Source: Chrysoporthe austroafricana
Taxonomy: Eukaryota; Ascomycota; Sordariomycetes; Diaporthales; Cryphonectriaceae
Assembly: GCA_001051155.2 (NCBI GenBank)
Contig: JYIP02000009.1
Coordinates: forward strand, 1,178,001-1,242,000
DNA: 64,000 nt
Direction of reading: 5' to 3'
Numbering within the stretch: position 1 is the stretch's first letter; each line of letters starts with the position of its first letter. The translations under genes and the position numbers were made by a program. Under the pieces are notes generated by a model. It was not told where the DNA came from. It did not search any database and saw only the letters and a list, made by a program, of their open reading frames with translations. Below are positions 12,528 through 23,379 of the stretch, one piece after another.

Positions 12528-13243
12528 TCACTGGGTGCTGGGCGGGAAGGCAGACGTCTTGACGGTGCCAGCCTTGGATATACGAACCCAGGCCAGTGAA
12601 GCCAGGAAGGCCCAAGACCCTTCCCACCTGTCGAGCAGGTCCAGATTCTCCTGCTTAGAGAGATCCGGGACAACTGATGGCCTAGTCAGCACGGGTGGTC
12701 CCGGCGGAGGGGGAGGGGCAGTGTGCAACATACAGAAACCGTTCTGGTACTCCTTGTCCAGAGCATCCACCTTCATTTTCAGCAGGTCCTCCTTGGCACT
12801 CGCCGGCCTCCCGGGCCTGCGAGTCTTCTTGACGGCATCATACTGCTCATCATACTGATGCACATACCTGGGATGTGGTCAGAGCGAGGTAGCGCAGTGG
12901 GATGTGCCGAGCAGTACTCACCGGCTGATGACGGCCTGGATCGCGTCAATGTCGAACGGACGCTTCTCATTCTCCTCGGCAGCCTTCTGGAAAAACGCCA
13001 CCCTCTCGACTGGACGCAAGGTACTATGTTAGCAGCGCTATCGGCGGTCAGCAGAGTGGGGAGCGACTCACTCAGAGGCTGGTCGTGTTTTTTCCTGGCG
13101 GCGGCGAGCTTCTCGAGGCGGTCGTCCCGGACCTGCGCCTTGTGAAGCCTCTTCGAGTCGCGGGAGAACTGATGCAGGGCATCGATGGTCCCGTTTCTCT
13201 TCTTGGCGATCTGCTTCCTGGTCTTCTCCAGCGACTTGGGCAT
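12528..13243 (-). CDS. TMA16: Translation machinery-associated protein 16 (TMA16)
   Basis: Three exons, 13243-13072, 13009-12922 and 12867-12528, give 199 residues with phases 1 and 2 matching. The introns are 62 and 54 nt; the first has a CTGCTAAC branch. The basic N-terminus MPKSLEKTRKQIAKKRNG is the family signature, followed by RDSKRLHKAQVRDDRLEKL. The middle helix ERVAFFQKAAEE and the YVHQYDEQYDAVKK block with RRPGRPASAKEDLL are also diagnostic. A C-terminal segment carries a Pro-rich loop and a WEGSWAFLASLAWVRIS helix. TMA16 associates with late nuclear pre-60S ribosomal particles; that role rests on homology. It is divergently placed from EXO1 with about 970 bp between start codons. 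Confidence 0.93.
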
Positions 13244-14212
13244 CTTGACGGAGGTTTGTTGTGAGCCTGCGGCGGATGAGCTGGCTGAAGTGAGGTGAAC
13301 TGACACCGCCGGGTCAGGATGGTAGATGGATCGATGGATTTCGACTTTTTTTTCCTGTTAGTGCAGCACTGAGCCTCCCGCCGACCTGCGGGCAGCCGGG
13401 GTCTGGTTGTTAGTGCTTGGGGTAGCTTACTGCAGTGCTGAGTGTCTTCCAGGGGCACCCCCTGGCCATAACGGCCCAGTGATAAGGGCGTTGCTGGGGG
13501 AAACGCAGGGGTCGCGCTGGTGCTAGCTGGGATAGGAAGTAAACCTCTGAATCACGTCGCGGTCTGGCTCCGCTGGTGCCACAGACGCGCCTGGCCTGCC
13601 AGGTTGCTTGGTGCTTGCTGCTTGGCCGCCGCCGCCGCTGCTGGGGGGGGGGGGAAGTCCCCGTCCAGCAGTCCAGGTCCCCCAGCGCCGTCGCTCCGCA
13701 GAAATTCCACGGGGCCACCCTTGACCTGGCCGGCTGCGTGCACTTCTGCTTCTCCGGTATTTGGTCTCTGCTTAGTAGACCACTTTAATTGTTGACGAGG
13801 CCTCTCGCCCGGCTCAGATCCTCTTTTCTGCATCCTCCCCGAGTCGCCGCGCTCCTGTATTGTACGGCACTGCTGCTACGTATAACCGACCCGACCTCAG
13901 CACCGGCCCTCCAGCGACCCATGCCCGTCAAGTCAAGTGGCACAAGTAAACACGACACGGCCTCGACTGCGCGCCCCATGTCACTATAGAGTCTCTCTTG
14001 GCCGGCACCTCAACCCGCCCACTGCATGCTACCAGTCGCCGCACCTATATCGCATCGCGCCGCGCCGCACCGCACATCACCGCACCGTATCGCGTCGCGC
14101 ATGGCCTAGTCTGGTTCGCCGAGCAGCCGGTCCAGCGTCAACAATCTGACCGGCCGACGAGCCTGCCGTCCGTGGCCTCCAAGGGCGCCCATCCACCGGT
14201 CGGAAACAAACA
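13244..14212. other. Divergent TMA16/EXO1 promoter region
   Basis: This region lies between two head-to-head genes. It contains a G homopolymer at about 13645-13655 and a CGCACC/CGCATCGC low-complexity tract at about 14050-14100 just upstream of EXO1. ORFs here overlap on opposite strands and look like GC-rich artefacts. No TATA box is evident. Confidence 0.5.
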
Positions 14213-16676
14213 ATGGGCATCCAGGGTAAGATCCAGCCTCGCCTGCCCTCCATTGCTGGTCCTCACGGTCCATGTCCCCGACCGCTGCCTTGGGGCCCGT
14301 TGACTGACAGCGCCACTAGGGCTCCTCCCTCTGCTCAAGTCCATCCAGAGGCCGACCGAGCTCAAGAAGTTCTCCGGGGAGGTCTTGGGCGTCGACGCGT
14401 ACGGATGGTTGCACCGGGGTGCCGTTGGCTGTGCCATTGATCTTGCCCAGGACAGGCCTACTCGAAAGTAAGTGCGCCCACAGCCGGACATCGGCCCTCT
14501 TGTCAGGTCTGACCTCGTCGCCAGATATGTCGACTTCGCAATGCATCGGGTCCGCATGCTCAAGCACTTTGGCGTGACCCCGTACCTGGTCTTCGATGGC
14601 GACTTCCTGCCCAGCAAGGCCCGCACCGAATCAGCCCGCGCCAAGCGCCGTGAGGAAAGCAGGAAGGCCGGCCTCGGGCTGCTCAACGCGGGCAAGCCCG
14701 CCCAGGCCCAGCTCGAGCTTCAGAAGGCCATCGACGTCACCCCGGAGATGGCCCGCCACCTGATCGAGGAGCTCAAGAAAGAGGGTGTCCCCTATGTTGT
14801 CGCCCCCTACGAGGCCGACGCGCAGCTCGTCTATCTCGAGCGCCACGGCCTCATCAGTGGCATCATCTCCGAGGACTCCGACCTGCTGGTCTTCGGTGCC
14901 AAGCGCCTGCTCACCAAGATGGACCAGCATGGCCAGTGCGTCGAGATCAACCGGAGGGACTTCTGCGCCGTGCGCGAGGTCTCCCTGACAGGCTGGACCG
15001 ACGACCAGTTTCGGCAGATGGCCATCTTCAGTGGCTGCGACTACCTCGACAGCGTCGGCAACATGGGCCTGAAGACGGCCTACCGCATGATGCGCAAGTA
15101 CAAGACACCAGAGCGTGTGATCCGGATGCTCCAGTTCGACGGCAAGTTCCGCGTCTCGGAAAACTACCTGGCGCAGTACAAACAGGCCGAGTTGACCTTC
15201 CTCTACCAACGTGTGTTCTGTCCCAGGAAGCAGCAACTTGTTCTCTTGACCGAGCCCCATGCCTCCTCACCTCTGGACATCGAGGAGATGCCGTATATCG
15301 GAGCCCGGGTGGATGCCGAGCTTGCCAAGGCTGTCGCCGATGGCGACGTCAACCCCATAACGAAGCAGCCCATTGTAGTGGCCGCTCTGCCAGAGAAGAG
15401 AAGAACAAATACTCCCACCACGGGGAGAACAGCGGCGGTTGTGGCTCCAGGGCCAGGCAGACCGGCACCCGAGAAACCGATCGACTCATACTTCAACGGC
15501 CACAGACGGATCCCCATGGGTGAGATGGACCGGAATTGTTTTTCTGTCGATCCTGAAAGGGTGGCCGCCCTGACGCAGAACGGTCTAACTCCTAGAGTTT
15601 TCCCCCTGCCGCGGCCGTATATTGATGACGGCGACGTATCCTCCGCGCCAAGGCCGTATTCCGACCCGACGATACACCGCCGCCGTACGGAACCGATCTC
15701 CCGGACGCTTTCGGACCTGGACCCGTCCTTCCGATCCTCTACAACCCGACGACGGACGACTGGTCCGGCAAGGCGCATCTCAGATGTCGAAGCAAGACCC
15801 CCGAAGAAACCACGACTGTGTGAAGAGGATTCTACAGACGAGACGGTGGAAAAGAAGTCCGAGAGGAGCAGGTTTTTCCCCCGAGATGCAGCGGCTGTGC
15901 GACCCTGTGACGATGTCAACTTGATGTCGGATGACTCTATCGAAGAGGCTTTGGCCGAGTTGCCCGATATTGGCGACCAGTGGAAGGGAGCAAGGGTATC
16001 CGGCACTCAGCAGACACTGCAGATCTTCCAAGACGAGACCTCAACGGAGCAGACAACCGTGGCGGCAGAGCCGAAAACTAAGGATGACGAGACTGTCGAA
16101 GAGAGCCTTGTGCAAAGCCAGAACCCAGGATGCGAGGCTGACGAGTCCAGGAGCGAGGCTGGTGATGTTGAGGTCAACCCAGGACGCAGGTCGTTGCGCG
16201 GGGCGTTGAAGGAATTCTCTTACACGCCGAACGTATCCAGGCCCGCGAATGGAGTGCGGATGGCCCATGGACTGCCCACCCCAGCATCTAGTGCGCAGCA
16301 GTCGCAGACGACATCGCTTCCTCCGACACCTACAGAGACTCCCTTCCAGACTCCGCTGCAACGCATCGGAGCGGCTGCTCTACAGCGAAGCAGGGTCAAC
16401 TTTTCGCCGCCGGTCAAGTCCAGGCCTTCGCTTAAGGCCACCAAGAAACGAGCGAGCCTGGCAGAGTCGCTGGAAAATTTCCCAGTCAATCCAGCCTTCG
16501 TTCCTCTGCCCAAGGTCGACCTAGAGGAGGTTGAAGCCCTGAACAAGGCTGGTGCTGGCAGCGAGGATCAGCTGTTCCCCGGTAGCGATGAGGAAAATGA
16601 GCCTCCTGTAGCAGCGTCTGCTATGAAACAGGGTCTGGGCAGACGACTGGACCTGTCGAGATTTGTATACAGCTGA
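14213..16676 (+). CDS. EXO1: Exonuclease 1 (Rad2/FEN1 superfamily)
   Basis: Three exons, 14213-14225 (a 13-nt first exon), 14320-14467 and 14525-16676, give 770 residues. MGIQG|LLPLLKSIQ is restored across intron 1. The XPG-N region has the metal ligand Asp30 (LGVDAYGWLHRGA) and TPYLVFDGD. The XPG-I region has APYEADAQLVYLE and ISEDSDLLVFGAKRLLTK. The helix-hairpin-helix 2 region has IFSGCDYLDSVGNMGLKTA. Together these are the full catalytic set of EXO1. The C-terminal half (from about residue 330) is disordered, Ser/Pro/Glu-rich, as in other EXO1 proteins where it carries mismatch-repair and regulatory contacts. The enzyme is a 5'-3' exonuclease and flap endonuclease in mismatch repair and end resection. 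No catalytic residue is missing. Confidence 0.95.
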
Positions 16677-17608
16677 GGTGGTACTAAGATGATGGGATTT
16701 GTGAATGCAGGCCTCGTCTGTATATATATATATATATATATATGCACGATGATGAAGACGAAGAGGCTGAAGGAGAGGAGCGCTTCCACGACGACGGAGC
16801 ATCCTCGAGAACCCGACTGGTGGGGCTCGGGAGAGATCGTTGCGAATCGGTTTGTCCAGACACAGCATAGCGTACGGCGTTCCTCGTTTGGTGATTGCGA
16901 AGACGAGCATATGGTAATGCCGTTCGTCCAGTCCATGGCATCTATGACGGTTGACGTTGATTGATCGGCACGGAGGGCAACGGCAAGGTTGAGAGTATGA
17001 AGGCAAAAGCGGGTATACTTCATAGGGGAGGCGAGAGAACCGATGGCTTCCAAAGGGGAGACAGAGACAGATAGGTAAATAACTTTCTATTCTAGACCGT
17101 ACCATTTCGAGTACCTTATGCCGAGAGATTGTCAGCAATGCATCTATGCAGTCTTCTGAGGCCTAGAATCATCTTCTGGGAGAAGAATACATTGAAGGGC
17201 AAGCGTCATTGTCATTTGAAGGGGGGGTATTGTCTTGTCTCTTGTTTTTCGGGGTTTTTGGGGGGGGGGGGTTTGCTGGTCTTCACCGCCTTCCATGACC
17301 TGTTCTGCCCAATTTCCGGGGCGCCAAGAATTCGCAGGCTGCCCGCCTCGAAAATTTCCCACCACTGCATCACTCAACCGCTACGCCGTGCCGCACCCAA
17401 TTGCAGCGCCTGTCGTCACGCCGAGAAGAAGACAAAACCGATCCACGACTGCAAGAGCAGACTATAGACGCCGCGACTCTTCTGCGTGCTGCACTGTCTC
17501 CCTCGCACTGGATCTCGAGGCCTAATTCCATCCGGATCCCCCCCTTTCCCCCGCCTTCGTTTATTCGCCAGGTCCACGGAGCACAGGGTGTACCTGGCGC
17601 GGTGAACT
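16677..17608. other. EXO1-RRP14 intergenic region with TA repeat and G-tract
   Basis: A TA dinucleotide repeat of about 11 units lies at 16721-16743, shortly after the EXO1 stop. A G homopolymer lies at about 17261-17271. The right part is the RRP14 promoter/5' UTR. No gene was seen. Confidence 0.6.
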
Positions 17609-19422
17609 ATGGCGGACAAGTCATTGAAGGTTCGTGGGCGTCGTCGCCACTGCAGACGAACCTTGTGGAAGGGGTCAAGCTGACGCGAGATGAATACTGC
17701 AGGATCGCCTCCGCGATCACTCAGAGGCTTTCGATAGCCTGCTGTCGCTGATCCCCGCTAAGCTCTACTATGGCGAAGACACAAGCGTACGTCCCTTTAC
17801 CACTGGCCCCGCTGGGCCTATTGCCGTCTACTATCCCAGCGAGCTCACATGTACACCACGTACTATAGGATCAGTGGCAACGAAAGAAGCAGACCAAGGA
17901 GCAAGCCAGGGCTGCCAAGCGAGGCAGGCTGGACCCGGACAGCGCGCTGAACCGGAGTGCCAAAGAGGTCCTAGATGAGCGGGCACGCAATAAGAGGAAG
18001 GTGAAGGAGATGGAGGAAAGCGAGGAGGAGGAGAGCAACGAGGATGACGAAGATGACGACGAGGTATCAGAAGCCTTGAATGGGGTTGAGAAGGAGCAGC
18101 CCCGGCAAGGTCTGAAAAGGGGGAAGCCAACGGAGGACGAGCCCACCAGCAAAAAGGCTAGATTTACGGATCCACAGCACGAGGAGTCGACGGCGACCGA
18201 GAAGCTGTCATCACACCAGCAGAAGAAGCTGCTGAAGAAACAGAAGAAGGCGGAGAAGAAGGTCGACAAGAAGAAGACCAACAAGGCCGAGAAGTCTTCT
18301 AAAAATGCCAAAAAGACAGTGGGAGATGACGACGAAGAAGCATCACTAGACGGCGAAACATCGCACCACGATGGTGTGGTACCGTCTAAAGAGTCTGATG
18401 ACGAAGCGGGGGAACAGGGTCACAGGACCAAGGACATGCAACCCATCGACGTGTCCGGCCTCGCCGACGACGAAGACGCCAGCCGCTCCTCCCAATCCTC
18501 CACCCCCCAGTCCCCGACCTTTGACGCACCCGCCGAAAACCCCTCCGCCGACCCAGCAAGCACCACGACCTCGATAGCGAGCGAGGTCGCGGGCGCTGGC
18601 GCTGGCGCCACGACGGCGGAGCGGGCTCAGTCCTCGTCCAAGAAACTCAAGGTCCCCTCCGACACGACGGAGCTCCGCGCCCGGCTGGCTGCCAAGATCG
18701 CCGCGCTCCGCGCAGCCCGGAAAGCCGACGGCCCCGACGGGACGCCGATCCGCACGCGGCAGGAGCTCATCGAGTCGCGGCGCAAGAAGCAGGCGGAGCG
18801 GAAGGCGCACAAGAAGGAGCTGCGGCAGCAGGCCAAGGAGGCCGAGGACAAGAAGCGCGAGGAGGCGCTGGCGAGCGCGCGTAACTCGCCCCTGCTGAGC
18901 TTTGGGAGCGGATCGCCGGAGCACGAGGCCACCAGCTTCTCGTTCGGGCGGGTGGCGTTCGCGGACGGGACGCAGATGGCGCAGGACCTGAGCTACGTTA
19001 AGGACAAAAGCGGCCGGAAGAAGGGGCCCGTCGACCCCAAGGGCGCGCTCGCCAAGCTGGAGGCGCAGAAGAAGCGCCTCGCGGGCCTGGACGCCGACAA
19101 GCGCAAGGAGGTGCTCGAGAAGGAGACCTGGCTCGCGGCGCGGAGGCGCGCAGAGGGCGAGAAGGTGCGCAATGACGAGTCCCTGCTCAAGAAGGCTGTC
19201 AAGCGCAAGGAGAAGACCAAGAAGAAGAGCGAGCGCGAGTGGAACGAGCGGGTCGAGGGCGTGAAGCACGCCCAGAAGCAGAGGCAGCAGAAGCGCGAGG
19301 ACAACATCCGCAAGCGCAAGGAGGCCAAGATGGCGGGCAAGGGAGGCAAGAAGAAGGGGAAGAGCCCCGCGAAGAAGAGGCCTGGGTTCGAAGGGAGTGG
19401 GTTCGGCGGGAAGAGGAGGTGA
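17609..19422 (+). CDS. RRP14: Nucleolar ribosome-biogenesis protein RRP14/SURF6
   Basis: Three exons, 17609-17629, 17703-17786 and 17869-19422, all phase 0, give 552 residues. The first two exons rebuild the conserved RRP14 N-domain MADKSLK-DRLRDHSEAFDSLLSLIP-AKLYYGEDTS-DQWQRKKQTKEQAR, which confirms the splicing and the start. A long acidic/basic low-complexity stretch follows. The SURF6 domain is at the C-terminus, with TRQELIESRRKKQAERKAHK, FSFGRVAFADG and WNERVEGVKHAQKQRQQKRE. The end is a Lys/Gly-rich tail (KKRPGFEGSGFGGKRR). The family is nucleolar and needed for early pre-rRNA processing and both ribosomal subunits. A large antisense ORF over this gene is a composition artefact. Confidence 0.95.
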
Positions 19423-20260
19423 AGAAAGATGATCGGTAGCTGACGACAATCTTCTTCCCTGTCAAGGTGTTCACCGAATTCATCGCGAGAGAGATACATG
19501 TTCCAACGCATTCTGCGCTTCACAGTCACGGCGTTCAGAGGGCCCGGGTACGGCCGGGTACAGCATAGCCTACGAAAAAAGGTGGGCAAAGGACGGAATG
19601 GCGGCGGCGTTGAACGGCAATGCTGATTTTCTTCTTCATTTGCACACAGTGAGTGCCCTACGGCTGCGACCAAGTATGCCATGCCAATGCCATGCCATGC
19701 TATGCCAAGTGAAAGATGTTTTGTAGAATTATGTCAGGTTTTGCAAGAAAAGATTCATGAGCGTAGACACCGGGTTTGACTTCTGTTCCACATGATGCGC
19801 CAAAAGAGGGGTTTTCTCTGGGAGGTTCCCGTAATCGACAATGCCTTTCTCGTTTTGTGCCCGCTTGATCCTGTCCCCCCGTTGTCCGCTCAGACCGGTA
19901 CGAAGTGATGACCATCCTCCTTTTTGCCTCTTCCCTGCCCCGTCTTCCCCTCTCCATGTCGCTCCGAGAATCTGAAATGACGCCAGGTCGTTTTGCAAAA
20001 GGTTTTGAATTGAACTGTCATCCGCTGATCCTGGAACTCGTCCGCCATAATACATTCACTCGCTGCGGCGTCGTATTCTGCTGAGCCCCGGCCCGAGCTT
20101 CCTCTAGGGCTCATGCCCCTGTTCCCAGAGCCGTGGAGTTTTCCCCCTGCATGGCCCGCCTTGAAGTTGGCTCCGACTGCGCTCGTTGTCCCGCCAATCC
20201 GGAGCCGAGCGTCCTGGGCTTATTATGTAGTGTTGTTCGGCAGCACACGGTTGCATTATA
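19423..20260. other. Convergent 3' flanks of RRP14 and VPS74
   Basis: An imperfect ATGCC pentamer array lies at about 19676-19709. ORFs are short and overlap on both strands. No gene is supported. Confidence 0.55.
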
Positions 20261-21531
20261 TTACAGGAGGGAGTCGAGGCGCGTGAAGACGCTGAGGCAG
20301 GCGGCAACCACTTCGAGCTGCAGCTCCTTGTCCTTAGCCTTGTTGGCCTCCTACAGGGACGGTATTGTTAGCGCAGCACTGCAAACAGATCGGTCCGGCG
20401 TGCACCCACCTCTGAGATTACTTGTGGCAGGTTAGCACCGATGCCGTTGCCCGTGGCCTTCTTGCCGAACGGCCATTGGCTATATTCGGCCAGCAATTCG
20501 TCGGTCTGGGCGAATGCCCGTTCCCTGGCCTCGTGGCCCAGCGTAGAGAGCGCGTTCTCGAGGACATTAGCCGCGTACGCCGCGCATACCATGGCGATCG
20601 TCCGCGTGTACCGGAACTCGAGGTTCTCAGGAAGCCACTGTGAGGCAGGAAGGACGACGGTTCTCTGAGTGAGGACGTTCCTGACGCGCCTCCGGATCTC
20701 TTCCTTGGCACCACCATCGGCGACAGGGTGTGTGGCCATGTCGAATAGCAGGAAGTTGCGCTTCTCGGTGCGAAGGATGCCCTTGTCGACGAGGCCCTTT
20801 GCGAGCCGCTCGCGGACCTGCTTCAATTGGTAGCCGATCTTCATCAGGTTCCACGTCTCCCCTATAGTCGTCGCGAATCGTTTAGCAAGGTGCAGCACCG
20901 GGGGGGGGGGCGGTCGTTGCGAAGATGGTTACTCACCGCTCATGAGATCAATCCAGGTGCTAACGCTCATCTTCTCGCTCGCCTTCATCATCTTGAGGGC
21001 CTCGTCAAGTAGCACCTCGCCTGTCAGAGTGTCGTCAATGACCTCGATGACGCGGTCGGGTAGGGGGAAGCGCCGCCTCGAGGCGTCCTTTTGCATGCTG
21101 ATACGGCCGCGGAACGCCAGTTCTATGACGATGCACCCGCGAAGGGCGTAGGATATGTTGTCATTCCAGAAGGAGAGGTAGCCCTGTACATTTGTGATTG
21201 CATTAGCGGGCTATGTCCGCCCTGGCATAGTTGACCTTGGGCGGTATGCGGTCGTGGGCCAACGAACCTGCTTGTCCTTGAGACCCAGCAGCAGGACCTC
21301 TTCCATGAGCGTCAGCTTGGGCTGCTTGCTCCTCTCGGTGCTCTCGCTGATGTCTCGGGGGTCGAACGCGATCTTGTGGCCATTCTCGCTGTTCTCGTAG
21401 CTCGTCTCGGGGGTGCTGTCCTTGAAGTTGCCGGACGAGTTGTTGCGGTTGATGCCGTTGCCGCTCTCGCCCTCTGCGGATGGTCCTCCCCCAGCGCCTC
21501 CCCTGCGTCGAGTGAGACCCGACGACGACAT
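20261..21531 (-). CDS. VPS74: Golgi phosphoprotein 3 homologue VPS74 (GPP34 domain)
   Basis: Four exons, 21531-21268, 21183-20937, 20861-20410 and 20350-20261, give 350 residues; all phases agree. A Ser/Gly/Asn-rich N-terminal tail of about 75 residues with basic SGLTRRR leads into the GPP34 domain at [34 protein letters not shown]. Conserved blocks are [51 protein letters not shown] and [17 protein letters not shown], the last being the beta-hairpin used for tetramer formation in yeast Vps74. The protein binds PI4P on Golgi membranes and keeps glycosyltransferases there through coatomer. A C homopolymer (transcript sense) interrupts intron 2 near 20900. The short last exon ends VFTRLDSLL. 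Confidence 0.95.
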
Positions 21532-22036
21532 TCTGTTGAGGCTGTTCGAGTAATGGATAGGTCAGGTCGTATACGAAGGGAGAGGGCTCGGTGAGGCGGT
21601 CGGCCACGTATCGAGGAGTGGTCTGGCTCGAGAAAGGCCGAAACACACGGCGGGGGGGGGGGGGCGACGCGCGCTCTGAACAGACTAGAGGTGTTGCAGT
21701 TGGTATCAGAGGGGATACCGGAGGGCGAGGTTGATAGCACGATCGCAGGGTTGTAGGAGGCTCTCGAGGCGCAAAGGAGGCCCGTCAAGGTTTAATTCCT
21801 GTGTCCAGGGATGCTGTCGTAATAGCTGCTAGGGGTCGATTAGATTGGGCCCGCTGAATCCTGACACGCAGATTCAACGGCGCGGAGCAGAGGTGGTCCT
21901 ATTTCGCAGGCGCCCACAAGACGAGTGAGACTGGCCGCTGAGAGGACCAGATCAGACTATCGATATCCCTGCCCTCGAACACCGTGTCTGATGGGGTGGC
22001 ACGTGTTAGTCGACACCGCAGAGGATGGACAGAGAG

Positions 22037-22057
22037 GTGTGTGTGTGTGTGTGTGTG
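22037..22057. repeat. GT dinucleotide microsatellite
   Basis: About ten uninterrupted GT units lie in non-coding DNA upstream of VPS74. Confidence 0.95.
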
Positions 22058-22465
22058 CGTGCGGCCCGGTCGTGAGGACAGCTTCGATTGACGCACCTCT
22101 TGCGCAGAGGGACGGCGGAGTGCGAGATAGGTGGCGGACAACAAAAGGGCGCCCCGTGAAGGAGAAGGGAATGTTGCTCGTGTGCCGCGCCACAGTGGCC
22201 TCAGAGAGAGGGAAAAAAGGGAAACGGCACCTGGGAGGAGGATATGGTAGCCCGTACACGTTCAGCTTCAGGTTCGGTTGGGTTGGGTTGCAGGCCGCGC
22301 GCCATTATCCTCTTGCATCCTCCACAGCCTGCGGGAAGACTGGGCCAGCTAGGGCCAGCTGCTACAGTATCATAATTACTGAGCACCCAGCGCCGGTACC
22401 CAGCAGCAGGGCTAGCATGCTACGGCAGTGTGGGTAGCACTCAGTAGGGGCCCAGCCGGGCCAGC

Positions 22466-22495
22466 CTGGCCTTGGCCTGGCCTGGCCTGGCCTGT
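22466..22495. repeat. GGCCT pentamer tandem repeat
   Basis: Consecutive GGCCT units, the first one imperfect, lie within a GC-rich low-complexity stretch. Confidence 0.85.
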
Positions 22496-23379
22496 AACAG
22501 ATTCCCCCGGGGCCAGGGACCGCCCAGTGCACCAGTGCACCCGTGCACGAGTGCGCCAGGAGCCTCCAGCCACCAGAGCCAGCCACAACAGCGTCTGAGC
22601 TGTGGCTGCTAGAGGGGCCTGGACCCCCTGGCCCCCGTGCCAAAAGAGAATGCCCCCCTTGGTCGTCATCTCACTTTCTAGTTTGGTGTCGACAAGCGTG
22701 ACGAGCTCACCAGGAGACGACTCCCGGATGCTCGTCGCATAAGAGGAATATCATATCCACGGCTTGCTGGCAGAGAAAGTCATAGGTGGTGCTGGTGGTC
22801 CCGTCCCTGCGGCTCCCCAAGGTGGCCGGCCCCATCATCCAAACTATGGCTGGCTCGGATTTGCAAAGCCTCATCTCATCCATGGGGGCCGTGAGATCAC
22901 CCCGTCAGCGTGAGAAGAAAACAATTACCTGTGTGATGTGCTTTGAGAACGGCTTGGAGCGTCGCAGACGACAACGTCCCTGAGTGCCTGCGACGATATA
23001 CGAGGCGAGGCGTCAACAGCGGCGTCGTCATCGGCCTTGAGTATGAAAACAAAACACGACCCACCACGAGTCCGCTCATCTGGTGGCTGCATAGCTGACA
23101 CCCGGCTTCATCGCGCTTCTCGCAGCAGCTAAGGAGGAGTCGTTCAGCTTTCTATCGCCAGCCAGGCGGCTGGGAGACGTGAGGAGAACGGAGCCCGTCA
23201 AAGGCGGATACCGTCTGGCGGCCGTGACATTGATGGTCCGTCTGAAGGCCAAGGGGTTCTAAATATACAGAATATGGATCGCCCCTCCCCTTCCCATCCT
23301 TGTATGTACATACCAATGATAATGCTGCCCTTAGTCACCCTCGGATCCAATGTCGCGGTCCCGAAACATTTGCAAAACT

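Larger units (their letters stand above)
21532..23379. other. Gene-free flank rich in simple repeats, between VPS74 and the NLR
   Basis: The VPS74 upstream region contains a G homopolymer at about 21650-21663. A GT repeat of about ten units is at 22037-22056. A GGCCT pentamer run is at about 22466-22495, inside CAG/CTGG-rich low-complexity DNA (22330-22620). No gene is supported on either strand. Confidence 0.6.

Noticed and set aside
18346..19449. 367-codon minus-strand ORF over RRP14
   Set aside because: It mirrors the Lys/Glu-rich SURF6 region, and its Leu/Arg-rich translation is typical of a shadow frame.
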